Shown: positions 1 through 9,681 of the stretch, piece after piece | Position numbering within the stretch: position 1 is the stretch's first letter | Layout of the letters: the number at the start of each line of letters is the position of its first letter | Origin: Streptomyces polyasparticus | GTDB lineage: Bacteria; Actinomycetota; Actinomycetes; Streptomycetales; Streptomycetaceae | Direction of reading: 5' to 3' | Assembly: GCF_014493765.1 (NCBI RefSeq) | Contig: NZ_JACTVJ010000028.1 | Location: forward strand, 62,001-126,000 | DNA: 64,000 nt | Program-made: the position numbers and the translations under genes | Notes under the pieces: model-generated | Told to the model about the DNA's origin: nothing | Database searches by the model: none | What the model saw: the letters and a program-made list of their open reading frames with translations, nothing else

Positions 1-781
1 GGACGGCGACGCCCGCGACGACCGCGATCCGTACGGCCGCTTCGAGTCCGGCGGTACGCGAGAGCGCGGGCGCCGCGGCCTGGCGGGCGCGCAGCATCCG
101 GACGCCGATGAGCAGCGCCACGATCCACAGCACGGTGAACGTCAGCGGGACCATCGAGAGCGTCGCGGTGCCCGACTCGGCGGAACTGCCGTCCAGGAAG
201 CCTGAACTCTCCGAGCCGCCGAAGGGGTTGGAGTCGTCGCCGGACGGGCCCTGCGCCTCGAACCCGCCGCCGAGACCTTGCAGAAGCATGGCCGTGATGA
301 GCCGGAAGCGGTCGGTGAAGGAGACGGGCGCCTCGCCCTCCTCCTGTCCGTACGAGGGAATCGCGAGGCCTGCCGCGGCGATCAGGAGCAGCCCGACCGG
401 CCACAGCGCGGCCTGCGCGGACGCGGCCCAGCCGCCGCGGAACGCCCGTCCGAGGAAGGCGCCCAGGGGAGACGCGCCCGCGGGGGCGTACGTGGGGCCG
501 TACCCGGGCGGGGGCGGCCCGCCCGGTGCGGCCGGATGGCCGGGGCCGCCGCCCGCACCGAAGCCGGGCTGCGCGCCCGGCCCTGTACCGAAGCCGGGAC
601 CGAAGCCGGGCGGCGGCGGAGCACTCGGCGGTGCGGGCTGGACGGGCTGAGAGGGCGGGGCTTGGGGCGCGTCCGAGGGCGCCTCCCCTCGCGCCCGCCC
701 GCACTTCATGCAGAAGCGGGCCTCCTCCAGGAAGGCGGTGCCGCAGGCGGGGCAAGGCCATTGTGGCCACTGAGACGACAA
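1..781 (-). CDS. Zinc-ribbon, proline-rich membrane protein (C-terminus outside window)
   Basis: Probable TTG start at 781, chosen because AGGAG lies 8 bases upstream. The protein opens with a four-cysteine zinc ribbon (CPACG ... CMKCG, residues about 10-28). A Pro/Gly-rich linker of some 80 residues follows, then hydrophobic segments (ALWPVGLLLIAAAGLAIP; LTFTVLWIVALLIGVRML; a third at the window edge). This architecture, a cytosolic zinc ribbon tethered to a multi-pass membrane part, is common among uncharacterised actinobacterial proteins. No enzymatic motif is visible and the function is unknown. The reading frame is open to base 1, so the stop and the remaining membrane segments lie outside the window. 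Confidence 0.75.
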   Translation of the reverse strand, partial: MSSQWPQWPCPACGTAFLEEARFCMKCGRARGEAPSDAPQAPPSQPVQPAPPSAPPPPGFGPGFGTGPGAQPGFGAGGGPGHPAAPGGPPPPGYGPTYAPAGASPLGAFLGRAFRGGWAASAQAALWPVGLLLIAAAGLAIPSYGQEEGEAPVSFTDRFRLITAMLLQGLGGGFEAQGPSGDDSNPFGGSESSGFLDGSSAESGTATLSMVPLTFTVLWIVALLIGVRMLRARQAAAPALSRTAGLEAAVRIAVVAGVAV

Positions 782-896
782 GCCGGGCTCCTGGCGTCAG
801 ATCCGGGGACGGGAGCGGTGTTCCGCATCCCTACGGACTCAGCCTGCCCCTCCCGCGGTTCCCGTCAACTCCCTTTGCCCCGGAGCCTCTTGGACC

Positions 897-1838
897 TCAG
901 AAGACCGAAAGGCCGGTGAGCGTGGTGAAGCGGTCGAGCGCCGCGACCCCCGCCACCGAGTTCCCGCGCTCGTCGAGCCCCGGGCTCCACACGCAGACCG
1001 TGCACCGCCCCGGCACGACCGCGACGATGCCGCCGCCCACACCGCTCTTGCCGGGCAGCCCGACCCGGTACGCGAAGTCGCCTGCGGCGTCGTACGTCCC
1101 GCAGGTCATCATCACCGCGTTGACCTGCTTGGCCTCACTGCGCGAAAGCAGCCGCGAGCCATCGGCGCGCACCCCGTGCCGGGCCAGGAAGCCGATGGCC
1201 AGGGCGAGATCTGCGCAGTTCATCTCGATCGAGCACTGGCGGAAGTAGTGGTCGAGGAGCGGCGGGATCGGCTGACGGATGTGACCGTACGAGGCGATGA
1301 AGTGGGCGAGGGCCGCGTTGCGGTCGCCGTGCGCCGCTTCCGACGCGGCGACTTCGAGGTCGAAGCCGAGCTCCGGGTTGCCGCTCTCGGCCTGCAGGAA
1401 GGCGAGGAGATCGGCGCTCGCGTCGCCGGTCAGGGTCTGCAGCCGGTCGGTGACGACGAGGGCGCCCGCGTTGATGAACGGATTGCGCGGGATGCCGTGC
1501 TCGTACTCCAGCTGCACAAGGGAGTTGAACGGGTTGCCCGAGGGCTCGCGGCCCACGTGCTCCCACAGGCCCGTGCCCTCGTGCGCGAGGACGAGGGCGA
1601 GCGCGAAGACCTTGGTGATCGACTGCGTGGAGAACGGCGTCCGCCACTCCCCCACCCCACAGACGCCGCCGTCCAGATCCGCGACGGCCATGCCGAAGCG
1701 GTCCGGGTCCACGCAGGCGAGCGCGGGGATGTAGTCGGCGGAGCGGCCGCGGCCGGGCTTGGCGGCGACCTCGGCGGCGATCTCCTCGAGTACGGGCAGG
1801 TAGTGCTCGGCGCCCGGCGCCGTGTGGTCGTACGGCAT
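897..1838 (-). CDS. glsA: Glutaminase
   Basis: Hydrolyses L-glutamine to glutamate and ammonia in the cytoplasm. The 313-residue product matches the bacterial glutaminase A family in length. It carries the serine-hydrolase motif TQSITKVFALAL (Ser-x-x-Lys, near residue 68), the asparagine-rich NPFNSLVQLE and NPFINAGAL segments, and GLPGKSGVGGGI near the C-terminus. ATG at 1838 begins MPYDHTAPGAEHYLP; the frame is open further upstream but that part lies over menG in another frame. It starts 20 bases after the menG stop on the same strand, so the two are probably co-transcribed although functionally unrelated. Confidence 0.93.
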   Translation of the reverse strand: MPYDHTAPGAEHYLPVLEEIAAEVAAKPGRGRSADYIPALACVDPDRFGMAVADLDGGVCGVGEWRTPFSTQSITKVFALALVLAHEGTGLWEHVGREPSGNPFNSLVQLEYEHGIPRNPFINAGALVVTDRLQTLTGDASADLLAFLQAESGNPELGFDLEVAASEAAHGDRNAALAHFIASYGHIRQPIPPLLDHYFRQCSIEMNCADLALAIGFLARHGVRADGSRLLSRSEAKQVNAVMMTCGTYDAAGDFAYRVGLPGKSGVGGGIVAVVPGRCTVCVWSPGLDERGNSVAGVAALDRFTTLTGLSVF

Positions 1839-1858
1839 CGGCTCGTTCCCTTGCCCGC

Positions 1859-2554
1859 TCAGACCGTCTTGAAGCCCCGGTGCAGGGCCACGATGCCGCC
1901 GGAGAGGTTGCGCCAGGCCACCTTCGACCAGCCGGCGTCCTGCAGCTTCGCGGCGAGCGCGGGCTGGTTCGGCCAGTCGCGGATGGACTCGGCGAGATAG
2001 ACGTACGCGTCGGGGTTGGAGGACACGGCGCGCGCGACGGGCGGCAGGGCGCGCATCAGGTACTCGGTGTAGACGGTGCGGAACGGGGCCCAAGTGGGGT
2101 GGCTGAACTCGCAGATGACCACGCGGCCGCCGGGCTTGGTGACGCGGTACAGCTCGCGCAGGGCCCGGTCGGTCTCCTGCACGTTGCGCAGTCCGAAGGA
2201 GATGGTCACGGCGTCGAAGGTGTCGTCCTTGAACGGCAGCTTCGTGGCATCGCCCGCGGTGAACGGCAGATGCGGGTGCTTGCGCTTGCCGACCCGGAGC
2301 ATGCCGAGCGAGAAGTCGCAGGGCACGACGTACGCGCCGGTCTGCGCGAAGGGCAGGCTCGAGGTCGCGGTGCCGGCCGCGAGGTCGAGCACCTTCTGCG
2401 CGGGCCGCGCGTCCACCGCCTGCGCGACGGCCTTGCGCCACACCCGGTCCTGACCGAGGGAGAGCACGTCGTTGGTGAGGTCGTACTTCTCCGCGACGTC
2501 GTCGAACATCGAGGCGACTTCGTGCGGCTGCTTGTCCAAGGATGCGCGGGTCAC
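1859..2554 (-). CDS. menG: Demethylmenaquinone methyltransferase
   Basis: SAM-dependent C-methylation of demethylmenaquinone, the last step of menaquinone synthesis. The 231-residue protein has the UbiE/MenG signature [18 protein letters not shown] near the N-terminus, the SAM-binding motif [16 protein letters not shown] and the second family signature ISFGLRNV. It is the terminal step of the pathway whose earlier enzymes (mqnA, mqnC, mqnE, mqnP, UbiD/UbiX type) are also in this window. Because this genome uses the futalosine route, menG is the right name rather than ubiE. glsA follows 20 bases downstream. Confidence 0.93.
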   Translation of the reverse strand: MTRASLDKQPHEVASMFDDVAEKYDLTNDVLSLGQDRVWRKAVAQAVDARPAQKVLDLAAGTATSSLPFAQTGAYVVPCDFSLGMLRVGKRKHPHLPFTAGDATKLPFKDDTFDAVTISFGLRNVQETDRALRELYRVTKPGGRVVICEFSHPTWAPFRTVYTEYLMRALPPVARAVSSNPDAYVYLAESIRDWPNQPALAAKLQDAGWSKVAWRNLSGGIVALHRGFKTV

Positions 2555-2671
2555 TTGGTCATTGTCGCAGGGGTGGGCCGGGCGGGCGGGCGTGGGGGCG
2601 GGTGCGTGGCGGTGCGTCCTCAGGTGCGGGCCGTTGCGCCTGCGGGGCCAAAGGGGCTGAGTGGGGCCGGG

Positions 2672-3262
2672 TTACCGCCCCCGGTACAGCAAGCGGCCGG
2701 CGATGACCGTGGCCACACACGTCGAGGCGCCGAGGCGGACCAAGTCCTCGCGGGACGGGACGTCGAAGACGGCGAAGCGGGCCGGGCCGCCGACCGTGAG
2801 CTGGGGCAGGAGGACCAGGGGGCGCGGGGTGAGGGACACCGGGCCCGGCATCTTCTGCGGGCGGTTGCCGAAGGCCAGGCCGGCCCCGCGTACCGCGTCG
2901 ATCGCGGCCTTGGACTTGAGTTCGCCCGCGATCGCCACCGTGCCGTGCGCGAGGAGGCGCTGGACGCCGCGGCGTGCGCTCGGGCCGAGGCGGGCGGGCT
3001 CGGCGCGGAAGATCTCGCGTGCGCGCTGACCGCCGATCGGCACGGTGCCGTACGTCCCGGCCTCGCGCGGGTCCGGGTGGTACGTCGACTCCAGGATCTC
3101 CGGACCGTACGGGTTGAGGAGCCCCGGCGTGAGGATGCCGGGCCAGCGGCGAACCCGCGCGGACGGGTGCGCCCCGGCCAGTTCGTCGAACGACCCCAGG
3201 GCCGCGACCGTGTCGCCGTCGACGAGGACCGAGCCGTCGTCCGTGGCGTGAAGTGTCAGCAA
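2672..3262 (-). CDS. Imidazolonepropionase-like (degenerate amidohydrolase) protein
   Basis: About 196 residues from a probable TTG at 3262, 7 bases after the mqnC stop; no strong ribosome site is visible, so coupling to mqnC translation is likely and the exact start is uncertain. The N-terminal strand-rich part and the PGILTPGLLNPYG segment resemble the composite domain of amidohydrolases. There, family members normally read PGxVNxHxH; the metal-binding histidines are replaced by Asn-Pro-Tyr, and the barrel core is largely missing. The C-terminus (LVRLGASTCVATVIAGRLLY) again looks like the amidohydrolase composite domain. A catalytic role is therefore doubtful. Position directly behind mqnC suggests a link to menaquinone synthesis. 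Confidence 0.72.
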   Translation of the reverse strand: MLTLHATDDGSVLVDGDTVAALGSFDELAGAHPSARVRRWPGILTPGLLNPYGPEILESTYHPDPREAGTYGTVPIGGQRAREIFRAEPARLGPSARRGVQRLLAHGTVAIAGELKSKAAIDAVRGAGLAFGNRPQKMPGPVSLTPRPLVLLPQLTVGGPARFAVFDVPSREDLVRLGASTCVATVIAGRLLYRGR

Positions 3263-3269
3263 AGCGCGC

Positions 3270-4469
3270 TCAGTTGGCCGAGAGCAGCTTGAGCTCGGGG
3301 TGAGCCGTGCCGCCCTCGATCGCCGTGGACGAGATGTGCGAGGCCACGCGGTGGTCCACCGGGTCGTTCGCCGGGTCGTCGTGCACGACGAGGTGCTCGT
3401 AGGTGGTGGAGCGCTGGGCCGGCACACGGTCAGCGGTGCGGATCATCTCGATGATCTCGTGGAGGTTCGAGCGGTGCTTGGCACCGGCCGAGGACACCAC
3501 GTTCTCCTCCAGCATCACGGAGCCGAGGTCGTCCGCGCCGTAGTGCAGGGTCAGCTGGCCGACCTCCTTGCCCGTGGTGAGCCAGGAGCCCTGGATGTGC
3601 GCGACGTTGTCGAGGAAGAGCCGGGCGATCGCGATCATCCGCAGGTACTCGAAGAGCGTGGCCTGCGTCTGGCCGCGCAGCTTGTTGTTCTGCGGCTGGT
3701 ACGTGTACGGGATGAAGGCGCGGAAGCCGCCGGTGCGGTCCTGCACGTCGCGGATCATCCGCAGGTGCTCGATCCGCTCGGCGTTGGTCTCGCCGGTGCC
3801 CATGAGCATGGTCGAGGTGGACTCGACACCCAGGTTGTGGGCGATCTCCATGATCTCGAGCCAGCGCTCGCCCGACTCCTTGAGCGGGGCGATCGCCTTG
3901 CGGGGACGCTCCGGAAGCAGCTCGGCGCCGGCGCCCGCGAAGGAGTCGAGGCCCGCGGCGTGGATCCGGCGGATGGCCTCCTCGGCCGAGACCCCCGAGA
4001 TCCGGGCCATGTGCTCGACCTCGGACGCGCCGAGGGAGTGGATGACCAGCTGCGGGTAGGCCATCTTGATCGCCGAGAAGTGCTCCTCGTAGTACTCGAC
4101 GCCGAAGTCCGGGTGGTGCCCGCCCTGGAACATGATCTGCGTGCCGCCGAGCTCCACGGTCTCCGCGCAGCGGCGCAGGATGTCGTCGAGGTCGCGGGTC
4201 CAGCCCTTGGCGGTGTCCTTGGGCGGCGCGTAGAAGGCGCAGAACTTGCAGGCCGTCACGCAGACGTTGGTGTAGTTGATGTTCCGCTCGATGATGTACG
4301 TCGCGATGTGCTCCGTACCGGCGTAGCGGCGGCGGCGTACGGCGTCGGCGGCCGCGCCGAGCGCGTGCAGCGGCGCGTGCCGGTAGAGGTCGAGTGCCTC
4401 TTCGGGGGTGATCCGCCCACCCTCGGCGGCGCGGTCGAGAATCGACTGGAGTGCGGTCTTCTCGGTCAC
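3270..4469 (-). CDS. mqnC: Cyclic dehypoxanthine futalosine synthase (radical SAM)
   Basis: Converts dehypoxanthine futalosine to its cyclic form in the futalosine menaquinone pathway. The 399-residue protein has the radical-SAM cluster motif Cx3Cx2C (CVTACKFC, near residue 72) inside TNVCVTACKFCAFY. Typical MqnC/CofH-family segments follow: FQGGHHPDFGVEYYEE, MMGT-like STSTMLMGTGET, and GADDLGSVMLEENVVSSAG. ATG at 4469. Upstream are 108 bases of GC-rich intergenic DNA after the kinase gene. The amidohydrolase-like gene begins 7 bases behind the stop, which reads AAC TGA. Confidence 0.96.
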   Translation of the reverse strand: MTEKTALQSILDRAAEGGRITPEEALDLYRHAPLHALGAAADAVRRRRYAGTEHIATYIIERNINYTNVCVTACKFCAFYAPPKDTAKGWTRDLDDILRRCAETVELGGTQIMFQGGHHPDFGVEYYEEHFSAIKMAYPQLVIHSLGASEVEHMARISGVSAEEAIRRIHAAGLDSFAGAGAELLPERPRKAIAPLKESGERWLEIMEIAHNLGVESTSTMLMGTGETNAERIEHLRMIRDVQDRTGGFRAFIPYTYQPQNNKLRGQTQATLFEYLRMIAIARLFLDNVAHIQGSWLTTGKEVGQLTLHYGADDLGSVMLEENVVSSAGAKHRSNLHEIIEMIRTADRVPAQRSTTYEHLVVHDDPANDPVDHRVASHISSTAIEGGTAHPELKLLSAN

Positions 4470-4577
4470 CGGCTGGTCCCTTTCGGACGTGGAGGACGGA
4501 CCGATCCAGCGTACGCCAGGGGGCTCGGCACCTTTCCGGGGGCCGGGCCCCGGCCCGCCGGCCGCCGGGAGGCGCGC

Positions 4578-6248
4578 CTAGCCGACCTTCGACAGGCGCG
4601 CGCTGGGGTCGCCGCCGTCCGGGTTCTCGGACGAGTACTGCAGATCGTCACCGACCGGTGTCAGCCGCACGATGTGGTCGTTCTTCGTGCAGCGCGCGTC
4701 CTTCTTGTTCTTCGCCTTGCCGACGGCGATCAGCTCTTTGTCCGTGACGGACTGGAGGATCAGGATGTCGGTGCAGGTGCTCGCGCCGAGTTCGTCGGTC
4801 ATGCTCGCGGTGCCCAGCTGCTTGCCGACGTCCGCCTGCTTCACCTTCACCTCGACCGTGCCCGCGGGCAGCAGCCCGCCGAGCGCCTGCGCCTTGCCCT
4901 GCCAGGTGCCGAGGTAGCGCTCGGGGATCTCGCTGAGCGCGCCGTCCGGCGTGGAGGGTTCCGCGCTCGGGGACGAGGACTGCGTGGCCGCGGGCGGCCG
5001 TGAGCTCTGCTTGCCGCCCGCGCCGCCGTCGTTGTCGCCGTTGTTGTCCGGCAGCATGTTGAAGACGAGCACCGAGCCCAGGGTGACCGCCGCGACCGCG
5101 CTCGCGACCGCGAGCGCCAGGGTGCAACTGACCTTGCGCCCGCGCCCGTTGTCCCCCTGCGTGGTCGCCGCCGACACCGAGACGGAGAGCTTGCCGGGCG
5201 GCGGCGCCGTCTCGGCCGCGGCCGGCTGCCGGTCCGCGGGCTCCTCGGACGCGTGCACGGCCGGGGCCCCGTACGTGGGGTCCGGCGGCCCGAACACCCC
5301 CGGCTTGCTGAACGGCACCGGGCCCGAGGCCTCCGGCGCAGGCGAGGGCTCCAGGTCGAGCAGGCGTACGGCGCTCCGGCTGACCTGCTCCACCAGCGGC
5401 CCCGGCAGCCAGCCCGCGGCCACGAGACCGGCCGCGCCGCCGGGCGCGAGCCGCCGGGCGACCTCGGCCGGTGCCGGGCGGGCCGAGGGCTCCTTGGCCA
5501 GGCAGTCGAGGATCACCTCGCGCAAGTCGCCGCCGGGCAGGGCGACTTCGGGTTCGGTGTGCACGACCTGGTAGAGCAGCGCGGCCGACGAGTCCCCGGT
5601 GAAGGGTGCGCTGCCGGTCGCCGCGTATGCGAGGACCGCGCCGAGCGAGAAGACGTCCGAGGCGCCGGTGACGCCCTTGCCGAGGATCTGCTCGGGCGCC
5701 ATGTAGCCGGGCGAGCCGATCGAGACGCCGGTGGAGGTGAGGGAGGCCGTGCCGTCCGTGGCGCGGGCGATCCCGAAGTCGATCAGGCGCGGGCCGTCCA
5801 GCGCGAGCAACACGTTGGACGGCTTGACGTCCCGGTGGACCAGGCCGAGCGCGTGCACGGCCGCGAGCGCCTCGCCGAGGCCGGCGCCGAGCACCCGTAC
5901 GGAATGGTCCGGCAGCACACGCAGCGCCCCGCGCTCGCCGACCGCTTCCGACAGCGAGGGCCCGGCGACGTACCCGGTCGCCACCCAGGGGACGGAAGCG
6001 TCCGCGTCCGCGTCGAGCACCGGGGCGGTCCAGGCGGCGCCGACCCTGCGGGCGGCCTCGACCTCGCGGCGGAAGCGGGCGCGGAACTCCTCGTCGAGCG
6101 CGAAGTGCGGATGCACGACCTTGACCGCCACGGTCCGCCCGCCGGCGCTGCGGCCCAGATAGACCCGCCCCATCCCGCCCGCGCCGAGCCGCCCGAGCAG
6201 CCGGTACGGGCCGATGGTCGTGGGTTCGCCCGCTTCGAGCGGCTGCAT
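4578..6248 (-). CDS. Membrane-anchored serine/threonine protein kinase
   Basis: The 556-residue kinase starts at ATG 6248, preceded by GGGGGAGG at 8 bases; an earlier in-frame start at 6350 lacks such a site. Kinase domain residues about 12-265 show the Hanks motifs: glycine loop GRLGAGGMGRVYLG, VAVKVV lysine, catalytic HRDVKPSNVLL, metal-binding DFGIA and GYMAPEQ. A Pro-rich linker leads to one membrane helix (LALAVASAVAAVTLGSVLVF, about residue 375). The outer domain contains a Ser/Pro-rich stalk and a compact segment beginning YLGTWQGKAQ, with two cysteines that may pair. It has no PASTA repeats, so the ligand cannot be guessed. Divergent from the esterase gene. Confidence 0.93.
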   Translation of the reverse strand: MQPLEAGEPTTIGPYRLLGRLGAGGMGRVYLGRSAGGRTVAVKVVHPHFALDEEFRARFRREVEAARRVGAAWTAPVLDADADASVPWVATGYVAGPSLSEAVGERGALRVLPDHSVRVLGAGLGEALAAVHALGLVHRDVKPSNVLLALDGPRLIDFGIARATDGTASLTSTGVSIGSPGYMAPEQILGKGVTGASDVFSLGAVLAYAATGSAPFTGDSSAALLYQVVHTEPEVALPGGDLREVILDCLAKEPSARPAPAEVARRLAPGGAAGLVAAGWLPGPLVEQVSRSAVRLLDLEPSPAPEASGPVPFSKPGVFGPPDPTYGAPAVHASEEPADRQPAAAETAPPPGKLSVSVSAATTQGDNGRGRKVSCTLALAVASAVAAVTLGSVLVFNMLPDNNGDNDGGAGGKQSSRPPAATQSSSPSAEPSTPDGALSEIPERYLGTWQGKAQALGGLLPAGTVEVKVKQADVGKQLGTASMTDELGASTCTDILILQSVTDKELIAVGKAKNKKDARCTKNDHIVRLTPVGDDLQYSSENPDGGDPSARLSKVG

Positions 6249-6454
6249 GGTGTCGGCCTCCCCCGCAATTCGCCGGCTCCCCCGGAAGCCGCCGGCCTTC
6301 GCTACCAGCAGCGTAGGCCCGAACGGGGCGGGCGCAGTGGCCCGGATCACCTTCCGCCCCAGGCAACCACATACATCCCTTTTGCCTCTTAATGCCCGGA
6401 ATCCAGACCCGAACCACCGCCTCGCGGTGCCCCTCAGCCTGCCGGAGAAGACCC

Positions 6455-7468
6455 ATGAAGCGCCTCAAGCGTCCGTACATCACGGCGGTGATCACCACCC
6501 TCGCCATCGCCGCCGCCCTCGTCGCCGTACTGCGGCCGGACGGCAAGAAGGACGAGGTCAGCTTCGGCGGTACGGGGACCACCCAGCAGGCGAAGGCCAA
6601 TCCGGCCTCCGACGTGCAGCTGCCGACGAACCCGCGCGACTGGGAGACCCAGCGCACGCTCGCCGACGGCACCACGATCGGTGTCACGACCCTGCACGGC
6701 GAGAAGTCCGGCTTCACCGGCAAGGTCTGGGTGTGGGCGCCCAAGGAGTACAAGGACCCGAAGTACGCGAACAGCGCGTTCCCCGTGCTGATCGCGCTGC
6801 CCGGCTCGTACGGCTTCCCCAACAACTACTGGTGGGGCAAGGACTTCTCGCTCCAGGAGAAGATCGAGCAGGCCGCGGCCGAGGGGAAGAGCAAGCCGTA
6901 CATCATCGTGATGCCCGTGCAGAACCCCAACCGGGACAACTACTACGACGGCGCCGACATCCCCGGCCAGCCGAAGATGGGCACCTGGATGTCCGAGGAC
7001 GTGCCGAACCTCGTGAAGGAGAACTTCCGCACCTTCAAGTCCCCCAGCGGCTGGGGCTTCTTCGGCTCCTCCTCCGGCGGCTACATCGGCATCAAGATGG
7101 CCCTGCAGCACCCGGACAAGTTCAGTTTCGCGATCGCCGGCGGCCCGGACACCTTCCCCGACTCCCCGCTCTGGAAGGGCCACGAGCAGGAGAAGCAGGC
7201 CAACAACCCCGAGCAGCTGGCCGCCGACCTGATCAAGCAGGGCGGGCCCACCAAGGTGCGCATCACGATGCTGATGGGCGACAAGGAGCCCGCGAAGGAC
7301 CTGCAGCGGATCAAGGGGTTCATCGCCGCGTACAACAAGGGCCCGATCGCCATCGACCTGCACATGATCCCGAACGCCGGGCACGACGGCTACAAGTACG
7401 GAGCCGCCCTCTTCCAGGGCCCCCTGGAGAAGATCAGCAAGTACGTGCCGGGGCCCACGGCGGGCTAG
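6455..7468 (+). CDS. Secreted/anchored esterase of the antigen-85-like alpha/beta-hydrolase family
   Basis: 337 residues from ATG 6455 (GGAGAAG 6 bases upstream). An N-terminal hydrophobic segment (ITAVITTLAIAAALVAVL) should export or anchor the protein. The rest is a putative esterase: YGFPNNYWWGKDF, nucleophile elbow GSSSGGY (Ser about residue 206), and a C-terminal NAGHDGYKYG histidine. Substrate unknown. Actinobacterial relatives include mycolyl-transferase-like and D-esterase-like enzymes; Streptomyces lack mycolates, so a generic esterase is the safe call. It converges with mqnA, with 7 bases between the stops. Confidence 0.87.
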   Translation: MKRLKRPYITAVITTLAIAAALVAVLRPDGKKDEVSFGGTGTTQQAKANPASDVQLPTNPRDWETQRTLADGTTIGVTTLHGEKSGFTGKVWVWAPKEYKDPKYANSAFPVLIALPGSYGFPNNYWWGKDFSLQEKIEQAAAEGKSKPYIIVMPVQNPNRDNYYDGADIPGQPKMGTWMSEDVPNLVKENFRTFKSPSGWGFFGSSSGGYIGIKMALQHPDKFSFAIAGGPDTFPDSPLWKGHEQEKQANNPEQLAADLIKQGGPTKVRITMLMGDKEPAKDLQRIKGFIAAYNKGPIAIDLHMIPNAGHDGYKYGAALFQGPLEKISKYVPGPTAG

Positions 7469-7475
7469 GCCCCCC

Positions 7476-8372
<897 letters not shown>

Positions 8373-8534
8373 CTAGACCTGGCGGCCCGCGGCACGGACG
8401 CCGGGGGAGGCGGTGACCTCCCCGGTTGCCCGTATTCATCCGATTCGTCACAGTTTCGTCAACACGCATGAGGCGCCTGTCAAACGTACGAGTGACGTGA
8501 TCTTGCCCTCTATCGCTTCCCACAGACTGCGTGC

Positions 8535-8688
8535 TACGCTCGGCGCAAGTTGCAGTTTGGTTTCCCTTGCAGTACAGAGCCTGCGGAGCATGTAACCGCG
8601 GGCTCTCGTCGTTTTCAGACTTTTGCAGTAGTGGTGACACTCGCGGGTTCTGGGAGCAGGGACACCCTTTGGCCCATAGGAGGGCTTT
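8535..8688 (+). promoter_or_regulatory. Possible promoter and long 5' leader of the cold-shock gene
   Basis: The 325-base space between mqnA and the cold-shock gene has no coding content. The best promoter candidate is an extended -10, TGC-TACGCT (8532-8540), with no good -35. It would give an untranslated leader of about 140 bases, ending in AGGAGGG (8678-8684) before the ATG. Long structured leaders are a known feature of cspA-type mRNAs. The exact start is not certain. Confidence 0.4.
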
Positions 8689-8892
8689 ATGGCTACCGGA
8701 ACCGTGAAGTGGTTCAACGCTGAAAAGGGCTTCGGCTTCATCGCCCAGGAAGGCGGCGGCCCGGATGTCTTCGTCCACTACTCCGCGATCAACGCGTCCG
8801 GCTTCCGCTCCCTCGAGGAGAACCAGGCCGTGAACTTCGACGTCACGCAGGGCCCGAAGGGTCCGCAGGCGGAGAACGTCACCCCGATCTAA
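8689..8892 (+). CDS. Cold-shock domain protein
   Basis: Single-stranded nucleic-acid chaperone of 67 residues, the usual size for the family. It has the OB-fold RNA-binding motifs RNP1 (KGFGFI, residues 14-19) and RNP2 (VFVHYSAI, residues 29-36), starting [17 protein letters not shown] near-perfect ribosome site AGGAGGG sits 4 bases before the ATG, consistent with high expression. Two strong hairpins follow the stop. Monocistronic. Confidence 0.96.
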   Translation: MATGTVKWFNAEKGFGFIAQEGGGPDVFVHYSAINASGFRSLEENQAVNFDVTQGPKGPQAENVTPI

Positions 8893-8916
8893 TTCGGGCG
8901 ACATTCGCTTGATCCC

Positions 8917-9003
8917 GTCCGGCCTGCTCTGGCCGGACAACGGATTGCAGTACCCAAGGAGCCCCCTCCCCGCCTCGGCGGGGATGCGGGGCTCCTGCCT
9001 TTT
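8917..9003 (+). terminator. Double terminator behind the cold-shock gene
   Basis: First hairpin: GTCCGGCC / GGCCGGAC (8917-8938), 8-bp perfect stem and 6-base loop. Second: AGGAGCCCC / GGGGCTCCT (8957-8996) with an inner CCCCGCC-TCG-GCGGGG stem, followed by TTTT at 9000-9003, which fits intrinsic termination. Two tandem hairpins suit a highly transcribed small gene. Confidence 0.8.
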
Positions 9004-9054
9004 CCCGGGCTTCCTCTTCAGGCGCTCGGGCCGGCTCTTCGATACGAGCCCGGC

Positions 9055-9474
9055 CTACCTCTTCCGTACGGGCAGGATCAGCAGTGCGTACGCGAGCTGG
9101 CCGGCGGCCAGGGCGAGCGGCACGGCGGGCTCCATCGTCCAGAACGCGGCGGCGACCGGCGCAAGCGCCACCAGGAGCAGCACGGCCGCGGCGGTCCGCA
9201 GGGCCCAGGGAGCCAGGGCGCCGCGGCAGGCGCCGACCAGAGCGAGCACCACGGCCGACGGCAGGCCGACATAGATCGTGGCGAGCATCAGCACGAGCAC
9301 GAGATCGCCGAGTATCGGCAGGTCCCCGGAAACGGTCGCGTAGACGACCCCGTACAGCACGATCCCGGCCACGAACAGCAGCCCGTGCCGCAGCACGCTC
9401 AGCCCGGTCCAGCGCGCCCACGGCCCCAGGGCGCCGAGCGGCACCCGGTCCTGTGCGGTCTCGGCTGTGGTCAT
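9055..9474 (-). CDS. Small integral membrane protein
   Basis: 139 residues, almost entirely hydrophobic after a short polar N-terminus, with about four membrane helices (LLFVAGIVLYGVVYATV; LVLVLMLATIYVGLPSAVVLAL; LRTAAAVLLLVALAPVAAAF; LALAAGQLAYALLIL). It ends in a basic LPVRKR tail. No family recognised. It is convergent with the cold-shock gene and separated from it by that gene's terminators. Confidence 0.7.
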   Translation of the reverse strand: MTTAETAQDRVPLGALGPWARWTGLSVLRHGLLFVAGIVLYGVVYATVSGDLPILGDLVLVLMLATIYVGLPSAVVLALVGACRGALAPWALRTAAAVLLLVALAPVAAAFWTMEPAVPLALAAGQLAYALLILPVRKR

Positions 9475-9490
9475 GAAACCCCCCGTTCCC

Positions 9491-9512
9491 CACGGCAGTC
9501 CCCACTGCCGTG
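9491..9512. other. Perfect inverted repeat in a divergent intergenic region
   Basis: CACGGCAGT-CCCC-ACTGCCGTG, a 9-bp perfect stem with a 4-base loop, 16 bases upstream of the membrane-protein start at 9474 and 190 bases before the DsbA-like gene. It could be an operator or a leader hairpin. Nothing else is evident in 9475-9681. Confidence 0.5.
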
Positions 9513-9681
9513 CCGTCAGCGTATGCCTCCCGTGCGCACCTCGCGAAAAGGGGACGACCGGACCTGTGCGGCAGGGCTTTGGGCCCTGCGGGCAGAGCGT
9601 TCCCGCTGCTTACGGTGAACGCGTACTGCATCACGCGACAGCGCGTCCACGCGTCGCACGACCAGGGAGCCTGCACACGCA

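Noticed and set aside
1880-3292. 470-codon plus-strand frame over menG and the amidohydrolase-like gene
   Set aside because: Antisense shadow of genes with recognised motifs; no ribosome site.
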